The notes: a model not told the origin generated them from the letters alone. Positions 18,873 through 27,101 are shown, counted from the first letter of the stretch. The stretch: 42,311 nucleotides of DNA from Taibaiella sp. KBW10 (GCF_003852495.1 NZ_QAJI01000005.1:530709-573019); one strand, 5' to 3'. Made by a program: numbers and translations.

Positions 18873-19781
18873 TTAATTTCCTATATACTCCGCAATGCGT
18901 AAGCGTGCGCTTCTGGATCTGTTATTTACGTTTAATTCTGCTTCAGAAGGCAATACATCTTTCATCGCTTTAAAAGGATTTTCAAATGTTTTTCGGCCAA
19001 AGGCATCTGTTGTTATTTCGCTCAAAGTGCCGTTCTTCATCATTTTCTTGACCAACCGGTCTTCCAGAGAGTGGAAGGTGATGATGGCCAGTCGTCCATT
19101 CGGTTTCAGGCAATCTTTACTTTGTTCCAAAAACTGGCTTAATACCCCGATTTCATTGTTCACTTCTATTCTCAAGGCTTGGAAAACCTGTGCCAGATAG
19201 CGGTTTGGATTCCCTTTAATACAGGGAGCGATGGCATTCTTAAAGCCCTCTATCGTTTGCACGGTACCATTCTTTCTGCTATCCACAATGGTTTTGGCCA
19301 ATGTTTTTGCATTACGCACCTCACCAAATTCCTCAAATAATTTGTGCAGCTTCGCTTCGCTATATCCTTTGATAATGTCGGTGGCGGTAAAATCCAATCG
19401 ATCATCCATGCGCATATCCAGAGGTGCATCGAAGCGAATGGAAAATCCCCTTTCGGCAGTGTCAAAATGAAAAGAACTAACGCCCAAATCGGCCAGAATA
19501 CCATCTACTTTAGGAACATTGTGCAGGCGTAAAAAGCGTTTCATGTACTGGAAATTTTCTTTTACCAGTAGAAAACGCTTATCATCAATCTCATTTTTCC
19601 AGGCATCTTTATCATGGTCAAAGGCGATAAGCCGGCCATGCTTGCCCAGCCGTTCCAAAATGGCCCTGCTGTGCCCGCCACCGCCAAAAGTACAGTCGAC
19701 ATACACGCCATTGGGCTTAATGTCCAAGGCGTCTATACTCTCCTGGAGCAATACGGAAATATGATGATAGGCCTGCTCCAT
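18873..19781 (-). CDS. rsmH: 16S rRNA (cytosine-1402-N4)-methyltransferase RsmH (MraW)
   Basis: RsmH methylates N4 of C1402 in the 16S rRNA decoding centre using S-adenosylmethionine. The 302-residue protein starts with H-I-S-V-L-L-Q-E-S, then has the SAM-binding D-C-T-F-G-G-G-G-H-S near residue 29. A-D-L-G-V-S-S lies near residue 96, and F-H-S-L-E-D-R-L-V-K close to the C-terminus. All are family signatures. It is the second gene of the dcw operon, 5 nt after mraZ. Confidence 0.98.
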   Translation of the reverse strand: MEQAYHHISVLLQESIDALDIKPNGVYVDCTFGGGGHSRAILERLGKHGRLIAFDHDKDAWKNEIDDKRFLLVKENFQYMKRFLRLHNVPKVDGILADLGVSSFHFDTAERGFSIRFDAPLDMRMDDRLDFTATDIIKGYSEAKLHKLFEEFGEVRNAKTLAKTIVDSRKNGTVQTIEGFKNAIAPCIKGNPNRYLAQVFQALRIEVNNEIGVLSQFLEQSKDCLKPNGRLAIITFHSLEDRLVKKMMKNGTLSEITTDAFGRKTFENPFKAMKDVLPSEAELNVNNRSRSARLRIAEYIGN

Positions 19782-19786
19782 GATGT

Positions 19787-20227
19787 TTAATTAAATAGTT
19801 CGTTTGCTAAATCTTCTTCTTCTGATTGCTGATCTGCTATATATTGTTCTTTACGGGCTTTGTCCCAGATCTCTACTTTATTACCCTGTGCCCAAAACAC
19901 GATCTCCTTATTCAGTCCTGCAAATTCCTGCAGGGGCTTGGGGATCAGTATTCTTCCGGCACTATCTACTTCTACCAGGTTAATGCCATCCAGAAACAAA
20001 CGTTTGAATTTTTGTACTTTAGGATTGAAGGCACTCATTTCGTCTAATTGCTGACTTAATTTCTCCCATTCACTCAATATATACAAGGTCAGGCAATTAT
20101 CTAGTCCACGCTTTACCACATAAGTATGTACGTCCGTTTCCGGCAATTGCTTGCGGAAGTCGGCAGGAACGAGCAGTCGTCCTTTTGCGTCCATAGAAAC
20201 CTTATATTCGCCGTAAACTGAGGCCAT
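19787..20227 (-). CDS. mraZ: Transcriptional regulator MraZ
   Basis: MraZ is a small ring-forming DNA-binding protein with two AbrB-like halves that usually controls its own dcw operon. The chosen start at 20227 gives M-A-S-V-Y-G-E-Y and 146 residues, the family's usual length. A 28-codon upstream extension to 20311 is open but would run through the operator region and is not family-like. The two repeated motifs are D-A-K-G-R-L-L-V-P (near residue 15) and D-S-A-G-R-I-L-I-P (near residue 89). The GTG repeats at 20259-20283, directly upstream, fit its known DNA target, so autoregulation is likely. Confidence 0.95.
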   Translation of the reverse strand: MASVYGEYKVSMDAKGRLLVPADFRKQLPETDVHTYVVKRGLDNCLTLYILSEWEKLSQQLDEMSAFNPKVQKFKRLFLDGINLVEVDSAGRILIPKPLQEFAGLNKEIVFWAQGNKVEIWDKARKEQYIADQQSEEEDLANELFN

Positions 20228-20258
20228 TAGGGGTGATTTGTGAATGATGCTACAAAAT

Positions 20259-20283
20259 AACACAAATTCCCACAATTTACCAC
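20259..20283 (-). promoter_or_regulatory. Probable MraZ operator: three GTG-type repeats, exact 10-bp period
   Basis: Read on the minus strand, GTGG starts at 20283, GTGGG at 20273 and GTGTT at 20263, with a weaker GTA at 20253. MraZ proteins bind direct TGGG/GTGG repeats spaced 10 bp just upstream of mraZ. The site ends 31 bases before the mraZ start codon. A loose -7-like TTATTTTG overlaps its downstream part, so MraZ bound here would cover the promoter. Confidence 0.7.
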
Positions 20284-20301
20284 TATGGAGTTGTTTCTCA
20301 T

Positions 20302-20400
20302 TTATCCACAATTTGAATGATTGTATATTGTTGATATTCAGTTAATTAACAATTTTAAATAAAATGTGGAAAAACAGAATGTGGATAAAAATGTGGATAA
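20302..20400. promoter_or_regulatory. DnaA-box-like 9-mers flanking an AT-rich tract
   Basis: TTATCCACA, the classical DnaA box, lies at 20302-20310. Its reverse complement TGTGGATAA lies at 20380-20388 and 20392-20400, and a one-mismatch copy TGTGGAAAA at 20365-20373. Between them, 20318-20364 is strongly AT-rich. Transcription diverges here: the dcw genes run left, and genes from 20525 to 27009 run right. This could be a replication origin, a DnaA-controlled dcw promoter, or further MraZ-type GTGG sites (spacings of 15 and 12 bp fit MraZ less well). Confidence 0.5.
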
Positions 20401-20524
20401 AATGAGCGGTTTTTGGTTCGTTTGATCCATGAAGTGGTGATTTGTGTCTGAAATGCGCATTTTTATCACTTGCCTATGCTACGCGCCTGATAATTAGGTA
20501 CCTTTAGGGGCAAAATTTCTGGAG

Positions 20525-20917
20525 ATGAAAAATGATATTGCTTCGATAGCAGATGTACAATTGTTTGTAGATGAATTTTATGCTGCAGTAGGAAGAGATG
20601 GCGTGATTGGCCCGATATTTGAAGCCAAACTACAGGGCAACTGGACACCCCATCTGGAAAAGATGTATCGATTTTGGCAAACGATCTTACTGCATGAACA
20701 TACTTATAGTGGCAGTCCTTTTTTACACCATATCAAATTACCCATTTATAAAGAACATTTCGAGCTTTGGCTACGTTTGTTCCATGCGACCATTGATAAG
20801 CATTTTGAAGGAGCGGTTGCAGAAGAAGCAAAGAGCCGGGCTGGTAAGATGGCGGTTATGTTTGAGGCAAAGCTGGATTATTTGAGAAATAATCCGGATA
20901 CCGTACCTTTAGTGTAA
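20525..20917 (+). CDS. Group III truncated hemoglobin
   Basis: The 130-residue protein aligns by eye with group III truncated globins such as Campylobacter Ctb. It has F-Y in helix B with the distal Tyr, a F-W pair (Y-R-F-W-Q-T-I-L), and the G-S-P-F-L-H-H-I-K-L-P segment carrying the proximal haem-ligating His. H-F-E-L-W-L-R-L-F follows. Such proteins bind O2 or NO in the cytoplasm and are often linked to nitrosative or microaerobic stress. The start follows a near-consensus -7 box TACCTTTA (20499-20506) closely. The comF-like gene begins 15 nt downstream and is probably cotranscribed. Confidence 0.92.
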   Translation: MKNDIASIADVQLFVDEFYAAVGRDGVIGPIFEAKLQGNWTPHLEKMYRFWQTILLHEHTYSGSPFLHHIKLPIYKEHFELWLRLFHATIDKHFEGAVAEEAKSRAGKMAVMFEAKLDYLRNNPDTVPLV

Positions 20918-20932
20918 GCAAAGTGTACAAAG

Positions 20933-21637
20933 ATGCGCTCATTTCGGAAATATTTCCTTAATCCCTTACTGGATTTACTCTATCCACAGTATTGTGTGGT
21001 CTGTGATACCCTGATTCCGGGTACTTCACAAGTATTGTGTCTGGCCTGTGCCCACAGGCTTCCTTTTACCGGATTGGAACAGATCGCCGATAATGAAACG
21101 GATATCAGGCTTTATGGGAAAATACACCACCTGAATGCGGCTCCTTTATTATATTTTATAGAAGAAGGGATGGTGCAGGTCATGATGCATCAGTTAAAAT
21201 ATAAAAACCGGCCCGATATAGGGCATTATCTGGGTACGCTTATTGCAGCACGCTATGCAGAAACAGAATGGTTTCAATCCATAGAAGCAATCGTCCCGGT
21301 GCCCTTGCATCCCAAAAAAGAATATCGGCGCGGCTATAACCAGGCACAGTGCATTGCGGAGGGGATTAGTGCCTATAGCCATATTCCTTTATTGCAAAAA
21401 GCGGTTGTCCGAAAGATTAATACAGACTCGCAGATCCATAAAAGCAGAGCAGCACGGCTTGTGAATGTAACCGGTGCTTTTGAGGTACACAAAGCACCGC
21501 AACTAAAAGGAAAGCATATTCTTTTGGTTGATGATGTCTTTACCACAGGTGCAACGATTGCTTCTTGCGGAAATTGTATCCTACAGGTTGAGGGCACTAC
21601 TTTGAGTATGGCTACCGCTGCGATGGCGATCCTGTAA
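20933..21637 (+). CDS. comF: ComF family phosphoribosyltransferase-like protein
   Basis: The 234-residue protein has the ComF layout. An N-terminal double C-x-x-C zinc-binding pattern (C-V-V-C and C-L-A-C within the first 40 residues) is followed by a type I phosphoribosyltransferase fold. The R-R-G-Y-N-Q-A motif is near residue 130 and the PRPP loop L-L-V-D-D-V-F-T-T-G-A-T near residue 200. In naturally competent bacteria ComF helps handle incoming single-stranded DNA. In most Bacteroidota its role is untested. It closely follows the truncated hemoglobin gene. Confidence 0.92.
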   Translation: MRSFRKYFLNPLLDLLYPQYCVVCDTLIPGTSQVLCLACAHRLPFTGLEQIADNETDIRLYGKIHHLNAAPLLYFIEEGMVQVMMHQLKYKNRPDIGHYLGTLIAARYAETEWFQSIEAIVPVPLHPKKEYRRGYNQAQCIAEGISAYSHIPLLQKAVVRKINTDSQIHKSRAARLVNVTGAFEVHKAPQLKGKHILLVDDVFTTGATIASCGNCILQVEGTTLSMATAAMAIL

Positions 21638-21654
21638 CTATTTCTTTTTTCAAT

Positions 21655-21662
21655 TATCTTTG
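21655..21662 (+). promoter_or_regulatory. Bacteroidota -7 element upstream of hutH
   Basis: TATCTTTG at 21655-21662 is a full match to TAnnTTTG and lies 21 bases before the chosen hutH start at 21684. This supports the downstream start. No clear -33 TTTG is visible; only a T-rich tract. Confidence 0.55.
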
Positions 21663-21683
21663 CGGGCAAATCGAACAATAATA

Positions 21684-23159
21684 ATGACAACATTACCCCA
21701 ACATTTAATCATAAAGGAGATACCTCAATATTTAACGACACAGATCAGCTTATCTGAAGAAACATTACAGAAAGTAAGGGCCAACAGGGCTTTTCTGGAA
21801 AAAAAGATTGCGAGCGGGCAGACTTATTATGGGATCAATACCGGTTTCGGAAGCTTATGCAATGTGCGTATTGAAGATGATCAGCTGGGTCAGTTGCAAC
21901 AAAACCTGGTATGTTCTCATGCCACCGGCTTCGGTGATGAGGTGCCGCAGGAAATTGTAAAAATTATGTTGCTGCTCAAGATCATGGGCCTGGGTCAGGG
22001 CTTCAGCGGTATTCATGAAGAAACGATACAACGTTTAGTTTTCTTTTATAATCATGATATTCTGCCTGTAGTATACGAACAGGGTTCTTTGGGTGCTTCG
22101 GGCGATTTAGCTCCTTTGGCACATCTCAGCCTGACTTTAATCGGGCAAGGTTTGGTTTGGTACAAAGGCCAGAAGCAACAGGCGATCGAGGTTTTGAACG
22201 AATTAGGCCTTACGCCGTTGACCTTAAAAGCGAAGGAAGGACTGGCTTTATTGAACGGGACACAATTCATGAGTAGTTATGCAGTACACAGCATGCTCGA
22301 AAGTTTGAAACTGCAAGACTGGGCTGATATGATCGCGGCCATGTCGCTGGATGCTTTTGACGGAAAGGTAGAGCCTTTTGCGCATCCGGTACATAGGGTA
22401 AGGCCTCATTCCGGCCAGATCAGTACAGCGGCCAATATCCGTAAGATCCTGGAGGGAAGTCCTATGCAGCAAAAAATAAAAACACAGGTACAGGATCCGT
22501 ATTCCTTCCGTTGTGTACCACAGGTGCATGGCGCAACCAAAGATACTATAGCACATATTTATACCGTTTTTGAGACAGAGATTAATTCGGTTACGGATAA
22601 TCCGATTGTATTTGAAGAAGAAGACCTGATCATTAGCGGGGGTAACTTCCATGGGCAGCCTTTGGCATTGAACCTGGATTTTATGGCGATTGCCATGGCG
22701 GAACTGGCCAGCATTTCTGAGCGCAGAACCTATTTACTGATCAGCGGACAAAGAGGCTTGCCGGCATTTCTGGCACAAGATCCGGGATTGAATAGCGGAT
22801 TTATGATTGCACAGTATTCGGCTGCAGCGATAGTAAGTCAAAGTAAACAATACTGTACGCCTGCTTCTGTAGATAGTATTGTGAGTAGCAACGGACAGGA
22901 AGACCATGTGAGTATGGGTGCCAATGCCGCGACAAAATTGAAAAGAGTTATTGATAATGTGCGTAGGGTATTGGCCGTAGAACTGATGTGTGCCGCACAG
23001 GCATTAGATTTCAGAAAGCCCGACAGTTCTTCTGTGCTGGTAGAGAAAACTTATGCTGATTTTAGAAGCGAGGTTCGTTTTTATGATACAGACCGTTTGT
23101 TGCATGATGATATGATCAAGGCAGAGGCATTTTTGAAAAATAAAGCAATAAGCCTTTAA
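21684..23159 (+). CDS. hutH: Histidine ammonia-lyase HutH
   Basis: HutH deaminates L-histidine to urocanate, the first step of histidine degradation. The 491-residue protein (start ATG 21684, chosen because the longer form begins inside the -7 box) has the A-S-G triad at 138-140 that cyclises to the MIO prosthetic group. Tyr49 (Y-Y-G-I-N-T-G-F-G) and the S-H-A-T-G-F-G segment at 78-84 are also present, and the S-H pair favours histidine over tyrosine or phenylalanine. No hutU, hutI or hutG is adjacent, so the rest of the pathway must be elsewhere. It stands as a single-gene unit. Confidence 0.93.
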   Translation: MTTLPQHLIIKEIPQYLTTQISLSEETLQKVRANRAFLEKKIASGQTYYGINTGFGSLCNVRIEDDQLGQLQQNLVCSHATGFGDEVPQEIVKIMLLLKIMGLGQGFSGIHEETIQRLVFFYNHDILPVVYEQGSLGASGDLAPLAHLSLTLIGQGLVWYKGQKQQAIEVLNELGLTPLTLKAKEGLALLNGTQFMSSYAVHSMLESLKLQDWADMIAAMSLDAFDGKVEPFAHPVHRVRPHSGQISTAANIRKILEGSPMQQKIKTQVQDPYSFRCVPQVHGATKDTIAHIYTVFETEINSVTDNPIVFEEEDLIISGGNFHGQPLALNLDFMAIAMAELASISERRTYLLISGQRGLPAFLAQDPGLNSGFMIAQYSAAAIVSQSKQYCTPASVDSIVSSNGQEDHVSMGANAATKLKRVIDNVRRVLAVELMCAAQALDFRKPDSSSVLVEKTYADFRSEVRFYDTDRLLHDDMIKAEAFLKNKAISL

Positions 23160-23183
23160 GGTAAACGAAGTGCTGATATAGCT

Positions 23184-23300
23184 AATAGGATAAAGTAGTA
23201 GGTAACTATTTTAAGTCCTACAGAAAAACATCAATAATGGAACATTATTTCCTATTATTGATGTTTTTCCTGTACAGTAGGTATAGCATGATCCTATTTG
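23184..23300. repeat. Nested inverted repeat between hutH and the glycosyltransferase gene
   Basis: Inner arms 23219-23240 and 23251-23274 pair over about 22 bp with two single-base bulges around a 10-base loop. Outer 8-mers AATAGGAT (near 23184) and ATCCTATT (near 23290) are also complementary. An imperfect direct repeat of about 24 bp (23193-23218 and 23322-23345, core GTAACTATTTT) flanks the palindrome. It can act as a hutH terminator, or be a small non-autonomous (MITE-like) element. Confidence 0.5.
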
Positions 23301-23354
23301 TAAGGAGATTATATTATTACTAAGTAGCGTAACTATTTTTAGACCTCTTATATA

Positions 23355-25172
23355 TTGAAGTTGGAAGGAACAGTATCGAAAGATATACGTCACAATAGTG
23401 TTTTTGGAGAGTCGGCTCGTTGGAAGCATTTATTTATCGGCAGTATTATTCTGGTATTTAGCGTTATGACGCTGATGAGTTTTTGGTATGGCATTTCGGG
23501 AGATGAGGTTGATATGAATAATTATGGGAAAGCCATTCTTGAATATTATACTTCTTTCGGAGCCGAAAGAAATGCTTTGGGCATGCCGAAAAACCTGGAC
23601 CGGGATGGTGTGCTTCATTTCTATGGCGGTTTTTTTGATCTGCTTGCTGTATTGGTCAATAAGGTCAGTCCTTTTGAAACATATACCACAAGACATATCC
23701 TCAACGCATGGGTTGGTGTGTTGGGCATCTGGTATACCGGTAAAATATGCATCCGGTTTTCGGGTTACCGTACGGCTACGCTGGCAGCCTGGTTAATGTT
23801 CCTGGCGCCCTTCTTTTTGGGTCATGCCATGAATAATCCCAAGGATATACCTTTCGCCACGGCTTATATTGCCGGTATCTACTACTTTATCCGTTTTTAT
23901 GATCGCCTGCCCGGGGTAAAATGGAAGGACTATATAGCCCCGGTTATGGCCCTGGCCATCGCGATAGATATAAGGGTTGCCGGTATTTTGCTGATTCCTT
24001 TCATGGGGGTTTATTATGTGCTTAACCAGGTGTTTCATCCGGCCGGTCGAAAAGGTTTGAAGCAAGTAGTGCTGCCCCTTATGGCGATCGCCGTATGTGG
24101 CTATTTTGGCGCCAGTCTGTTATGGCCCTATGCTTTGCAAAACCCTTTGTTGCACCCGCTGAAAGCATTATCGGAGCTCTCCAATTTTAAGGTGAGCATC
24201 GACCAGATGTATAATGGGCATCGTATTCCCAGCCCGGAGCTACCTGCTTCTTATCTGTTGAAGAATTTTATCATTACAAATACCTATATCCTTTTGGCCG
24301 GCATACTCTTATTTTTTGCCTTGATGCCTTTCCGGAAAAGAAATCGGTATACAGCAGGAGTACTATTCCTGATTTTTGTGACCTTCTTCCCGCTTTTCTA
24401 TATTATCTATAAGCATTCTAATGTTTACCATGCATGGCGGCATGTATTGTTCATCTTTCCGGGAGCGGCAGCACTTAGTGCATTGGGTTTGGGTTATCTT
24501 ATGGATCTAATAAAAGCTAAGAAAGTACGTGTCTTTGTTTCAATGCTAATCATAGCCGGTTTCTTAGAACCGGCATATTTTATCATTAAAACCTTTCCTG
24601 ATACAATCACTTATTATAATGGTATGGTCGGAGGTACAAAAGCCGCTTATTACAATTATGAAATGGACTATTACTATAATAGTGTACGGGAAGCGGCAGA
24701 CTGGTTTATAAAAAATGAACTGCCCAAAATTCCTAAAACGGATACGGTAATTGTGGGGAGCAATGCAGAACATATCCTGTCTGTTTATTTTAAAGATTAT
24801 CCCAACCTGAGTGTTGAATACGTCCGCTTTCATGAACGTAGTATGCGTAAATGGGATTACGGCATCTTTCACAGGGCCTTAATCCGTGAAAAGGTATTGC
24901 AAAGCCAAAGCTGGATGATTGATGGAAAATTGTATGCCGCGACTATTGAAGGATTACCGCTGTGTGTAGTGTTTAAAAGGGTTTCTTATAAAGATATACA
25001 GGCATTTGAACTCGTACGGCAAGGAAAGGCGGAGCAGGCATATCCCTATTTTCAAGAATACCGAAACATTGATCCTATGAATGAAATTGTGGATACGGTA
25101 CTTTCTTCATTTTATACCCCTGCAGGACAACCACAAAAAGAATTAAGGCTCTACGGGAAAGGACAACAGTAA
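23355..25172 (+). CDS. GT-C family membrane glycosyltransferase (PMT/ArnT-like)
   Basis: A 605-residue polytopic protein with roughly ten membrane helices over residues 20-400 and a soluble C-terminal part. The first extracytoplasmic loop has G-I-S-G-D-E-V-D, an acidic D-E pair typical of GT-C enzymes that use polyprenyl-linked sugars. The H-A-M-N-N-P-K-D-I-P-F-A loop resembles other PMT_2-type proteins. The start is TTG at 23355; the nearest ATG (23466) would cut off most of the first membrane helix, so TTG is preferred. It opens a cassette with a GT2 enzyme (18 nt gap) and UDP-galactopyranose mutase. The substrate is unknown. Confidence 0.82.
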   Translation: MKLEGTVSKDIRHNSVFGESARWKHLFIGSIILVFSVMTLMSFWYGISGDEVDMNNYGKAILEYYTSFGAERNALGMPKNLDRDGVLHFYGGFFDLLAVLVNKVSPFETYTTRHILNAWVGVLGIWYTGKICIRFSGYRTATLAAWLMFLAPFFLGHAMNNPKDIPFATAYIAGIYYFIRFYDRLPGVKWKDYIAPVMALAIAIDIRVAGILLIPFMGVYYVLNQVFHPAGRKGLKQVVLPLMAIAVCGYFGASLLWPYALQNPLLHPLKALSELSNFKVSIDQMYNGHRIPSPELPASYLLKNFIITNTYILLAGILLFFALMPFRKRNRYTAGVLFLIFVTFFPLFYIIYKHSNVYHAWRHVLFIFPGAAALSALGLGYLMDLIKAKKVRVFVSMLIIAGFLEPAYFIIKTFPDTITYYNGMVGGTKAAYYNYEMDYYYNSVREAADWFIKNELPKIPKTDTVIVGSNAEHILSVYFKDYPNLSVEYVRFHERSMRKWDYGIFHRALIREKVLQSQSWMIDGKLYAATIEGLPLCVVFKRVSYKDIQAFELVRQGKAEQAYPYFQEYRNIDPMNEIVDTVLSSFYTPAGQPQKELRLYGKGQQ

Positions 25173-25190
25173 AACTAACGAAACCAATCT

Positions 25191-25901
25191 ATGTCTATAT
25201 CAAATTTATGGCTTGTAATGCCGGTTTATAATGAAGAAGAAGCAATCGGAAGTGTCGTGGCCGAATGGACAAAGGTCCTGGAACAACAGCAGATTAAATA
25301 TACCTTTTGTATTTTGAATGACGGCTCAAAAGATAGCACTTTGGCGAAATTGCAGGCGCATCAACAAGCCGATCCTAGAATAAAAATTGTCGATAAGCAA
25401 AATACAGGCCACGGTCAGACCTGCGTTATGGGCTATAGGCTTGCCCTGGAAAATAAGGCAGATTGGGTCTTTCAGCTTGATTCAGACGGACAGTGTGATC
25501 CGGCATTTTTTGAATCTTTTGTGCAGAATACAGCACAATATAAAGCGATATTCGGGTATCGTAACAAAAGAGAAGATGGGTTTCCGAGATTCCTGATCTC
25601 CAGGTTTGTTTCTCTATTTTCTTATGCCGCTACAGGTGTATGGTTGCGGGATGCCAATGTGCCTTACCGGCTTATGAATGCTGCTGTATTAAACAAAGTA
25701 CTACCCTTCATACACGATGATTTTTATCTCGCAAATATCTACCTGTCTATCCTGATCCGGAAGCAAACCAAAATCCACTGGATTGATATTGTGTTCCGGG
25801 AGAGAGCCGGAGGCTCACCCAGCATCAAAACCTATTCCATCATGAAGCATGGGATTAAACTATTTAAACAGTTAAAAGCAACCGCAAATGCAAAAGTCTA
25901 A
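25191..25901 (+). CDS. GT2 family glycosyltransferase (dolichyl-phosphate-mannose-synthase-like)
   Basis: The 236-residue protein has the GT-A fold motifs of family GT2. M-P-V-Y-N-E-E-E sits at the N-terminus, N-D-G-S-K-D-S-T near residue 45, the metal-binding D-S-D in Q-L-D-S-D-G-Q near residue 99, and a C-terminal R-E-R-A-G-G-S-P-S motif. There are no membrane helices. Small DPM1-like GT2 enzymes charge polyprenyl phosphate with a sugar that a GT-C enzyme then transfers outside, which fits the upstream neighbour. It overlaps the UDP-galactopyranose mutase gene by 14 nt. Confidence 0.88.
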   Translation: MSISNLWLVMPVYNEEEAIGSVVAEWTKVLEQQQIKYTFCILNDGSKDSTLAKLQAHQQADPRIKIVDKQNTGHGQTCVMGYRLALENKADWVFQLDSDGQCDPAFFESFVQNTAQYKAIFGYRNKREDGFPRFLISRFVSLFSYAATGVWLRDANVPYRLMNAAVLNKVLPFIHDDFYLANIYLSILIRKQTKIHWIDIVFRERAGGSPSIKTYSIMKHGIKLFKQLKATANAKV

Positions 25902-27009
25902 AGCATACGATTACCTGATCATCGGTTCCGGCTTATTTGGCAGCGTTTTTGCACATGAAGCACATAAAAGAGGTAAAAAATGCCTCGTGATTGAAAAGAG
26001 AAATCATTTAGGGGGCAATGTGTATTGTGAGGATGTAGACGGGATTAACGTACATACTTATGGTGCGCATATCTTTCATACCAATGATAAAGGCATTTGG
26101 GAATACGTAAATCAGTTTGCCACTTTTAACCGGTATATCAATACGCCTTTGGCGCATTATAAAGGTAAATTGTACAATCTCCCTTTTAATATGAATACCT
26201 TTTACCAAATGTGGGGATTGACGACCCCCGAAGCAGTACAGGCGAAAATTCAGGAACAGATTGCTCAAATGAATATCGGAGCGCCTTCCAATCTTGAAGA
26301 ACAGGCCTTAAAGCTCGTGGGCCCAGATATCTATGAGACCTTGATCAAAGGATATACCGAGAAGCAATGGGGTAGAAAAGCGACGGCACTACCTGCATTC
26401 ATCATCAAAAGGCTTCCCCTGCGTTTTACCTTCGATAACAATTATTTTAATGATACCTACCAGGGCATTCCGATTGGAGGATATAATAAAATCATTGAGG
26501 GTTTATTGACGGGCATTGCGTGTAAGACGGGGGTAGATTATTTTGAAGATCGTCATTATTGGGATAGCCTTGCTGAAAAAACAGTGTATACCGGAAAGAT
26601 TGATGAATATTTCGGATATGAGTTTGGCAAGCTGGATTACAGAAGCTTGAAATTTGAACAAGAGCGCCTTGAAATACCAAATTATCAGGGTGCAGCCGTA
26701 ATGAATTATACCGATGCGGCAGTGCCCTTTACCCGGATTATTGAACACAAACATTTTGAGTTTGGCGAGCAATCACATACCATTATTACCAAGGAATATG
26801 CTACGGAGTGGACACCCGGAGCGGAACCCTACTATCCTGTAAATGACCGGCAAAATGACGCTTTAGCAAAAAAGTATAAAACACTTGCAGATACTTTAAA
26901 CGAAAAGGTGCTTTTCGGAGGCCGTTTAGCCGAATACCGTTATTATGATATGCATCAGGTTATCGGATCGGCTTTAGTGAAAGTGAAGCATGAATTTAAT
27001 CCCGGCTAA
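25888..27009 (+). CDS. glf: UDP-galactopyranose mutase
   Basis: This flavoenzyme converts UDP-galactopyranose to UDP-galactofuranose, the donor for Galf-containing surface glycans. The 373-residue protein shows the FAD-binding G-S-G-L-F-G-S at about 13-19, E-K-R-N-H-L-G-G-N near residue 36, and the G-A-H-I-F-H-T signature near residue 59. Y-T-E-K-Q-W-G-R lies near residue 156, followed by conserved arginine and tyrosine segments later. Length is typical. It is the last gene of the cassette, followed at once by a strong terminator. Confidence 0.97.
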   Translation: MQKSKAYDYLIIGSGLFGSVFAHEAHKRGKKCLVIEKRNHLGGNVYCEDVDGINVHTYGAHIFHTNDKGIWEYVNQFATFNRYINTPLAHYKGKLYNLPFNMNTFYQMWGLTTPEAVQAKIQEQIAQMNIGAPSNLEEQALKLVGPDIYETLIKGYTEKQWGRKATALPAFIIKRLPLRFTFDNNYFNDTYQGIPIGGYNKIIEGLLTGIACKTGVDYFEDRHYWDSLAEKTVYTGKIDEYFGYEFGKLDYRSLKFEQERLEIPNYQGAAVMNYTDAAVPFTRIIEHKHFEFGEQSHTIITKEYATEWTPGAEPYYPVNDRQNDALAKKYKTLADTLNEKVLFGGRLAEYRYYDMHQVIGSALVKVKHEFNPG

Positions 27010-27043
27010 AAAAGGATTGCTATTGGTGTCGGCAAGTAAACAT

Positions 27044-27082
27044 AAAACAAGGGGTGTCTGAAATACAGACACCCCTTGTTTT
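27044..27082. terminator. Bidirectional terminator between glf and etfA
   Basis: Arms 27044-27060 and 27066-27082 form a perfect 17-bp stem (core CAAGGGGTGTCTG) with a 5-base loop. The outer A/T bases supply a T-run in both directions. It separates two convergent units. Confidence 0.9.
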
Positions 27083-27101
27083 ACAATATATTGAGATAAA
27101 A

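Noticed and set aside
20228-20311. Upstream extension of mraZ by 28 codons
   Set aside because: It would run through the GTG operator repeats and add residues absent from the MraZ family; start 20227 gives the normal length.
331-20421. The 12-mer TTTTTGGTTCGT occurs near 332 and near 20410
   Set aside because: A match of this length in 42 kb is expected by chance, and no wider context is shared.
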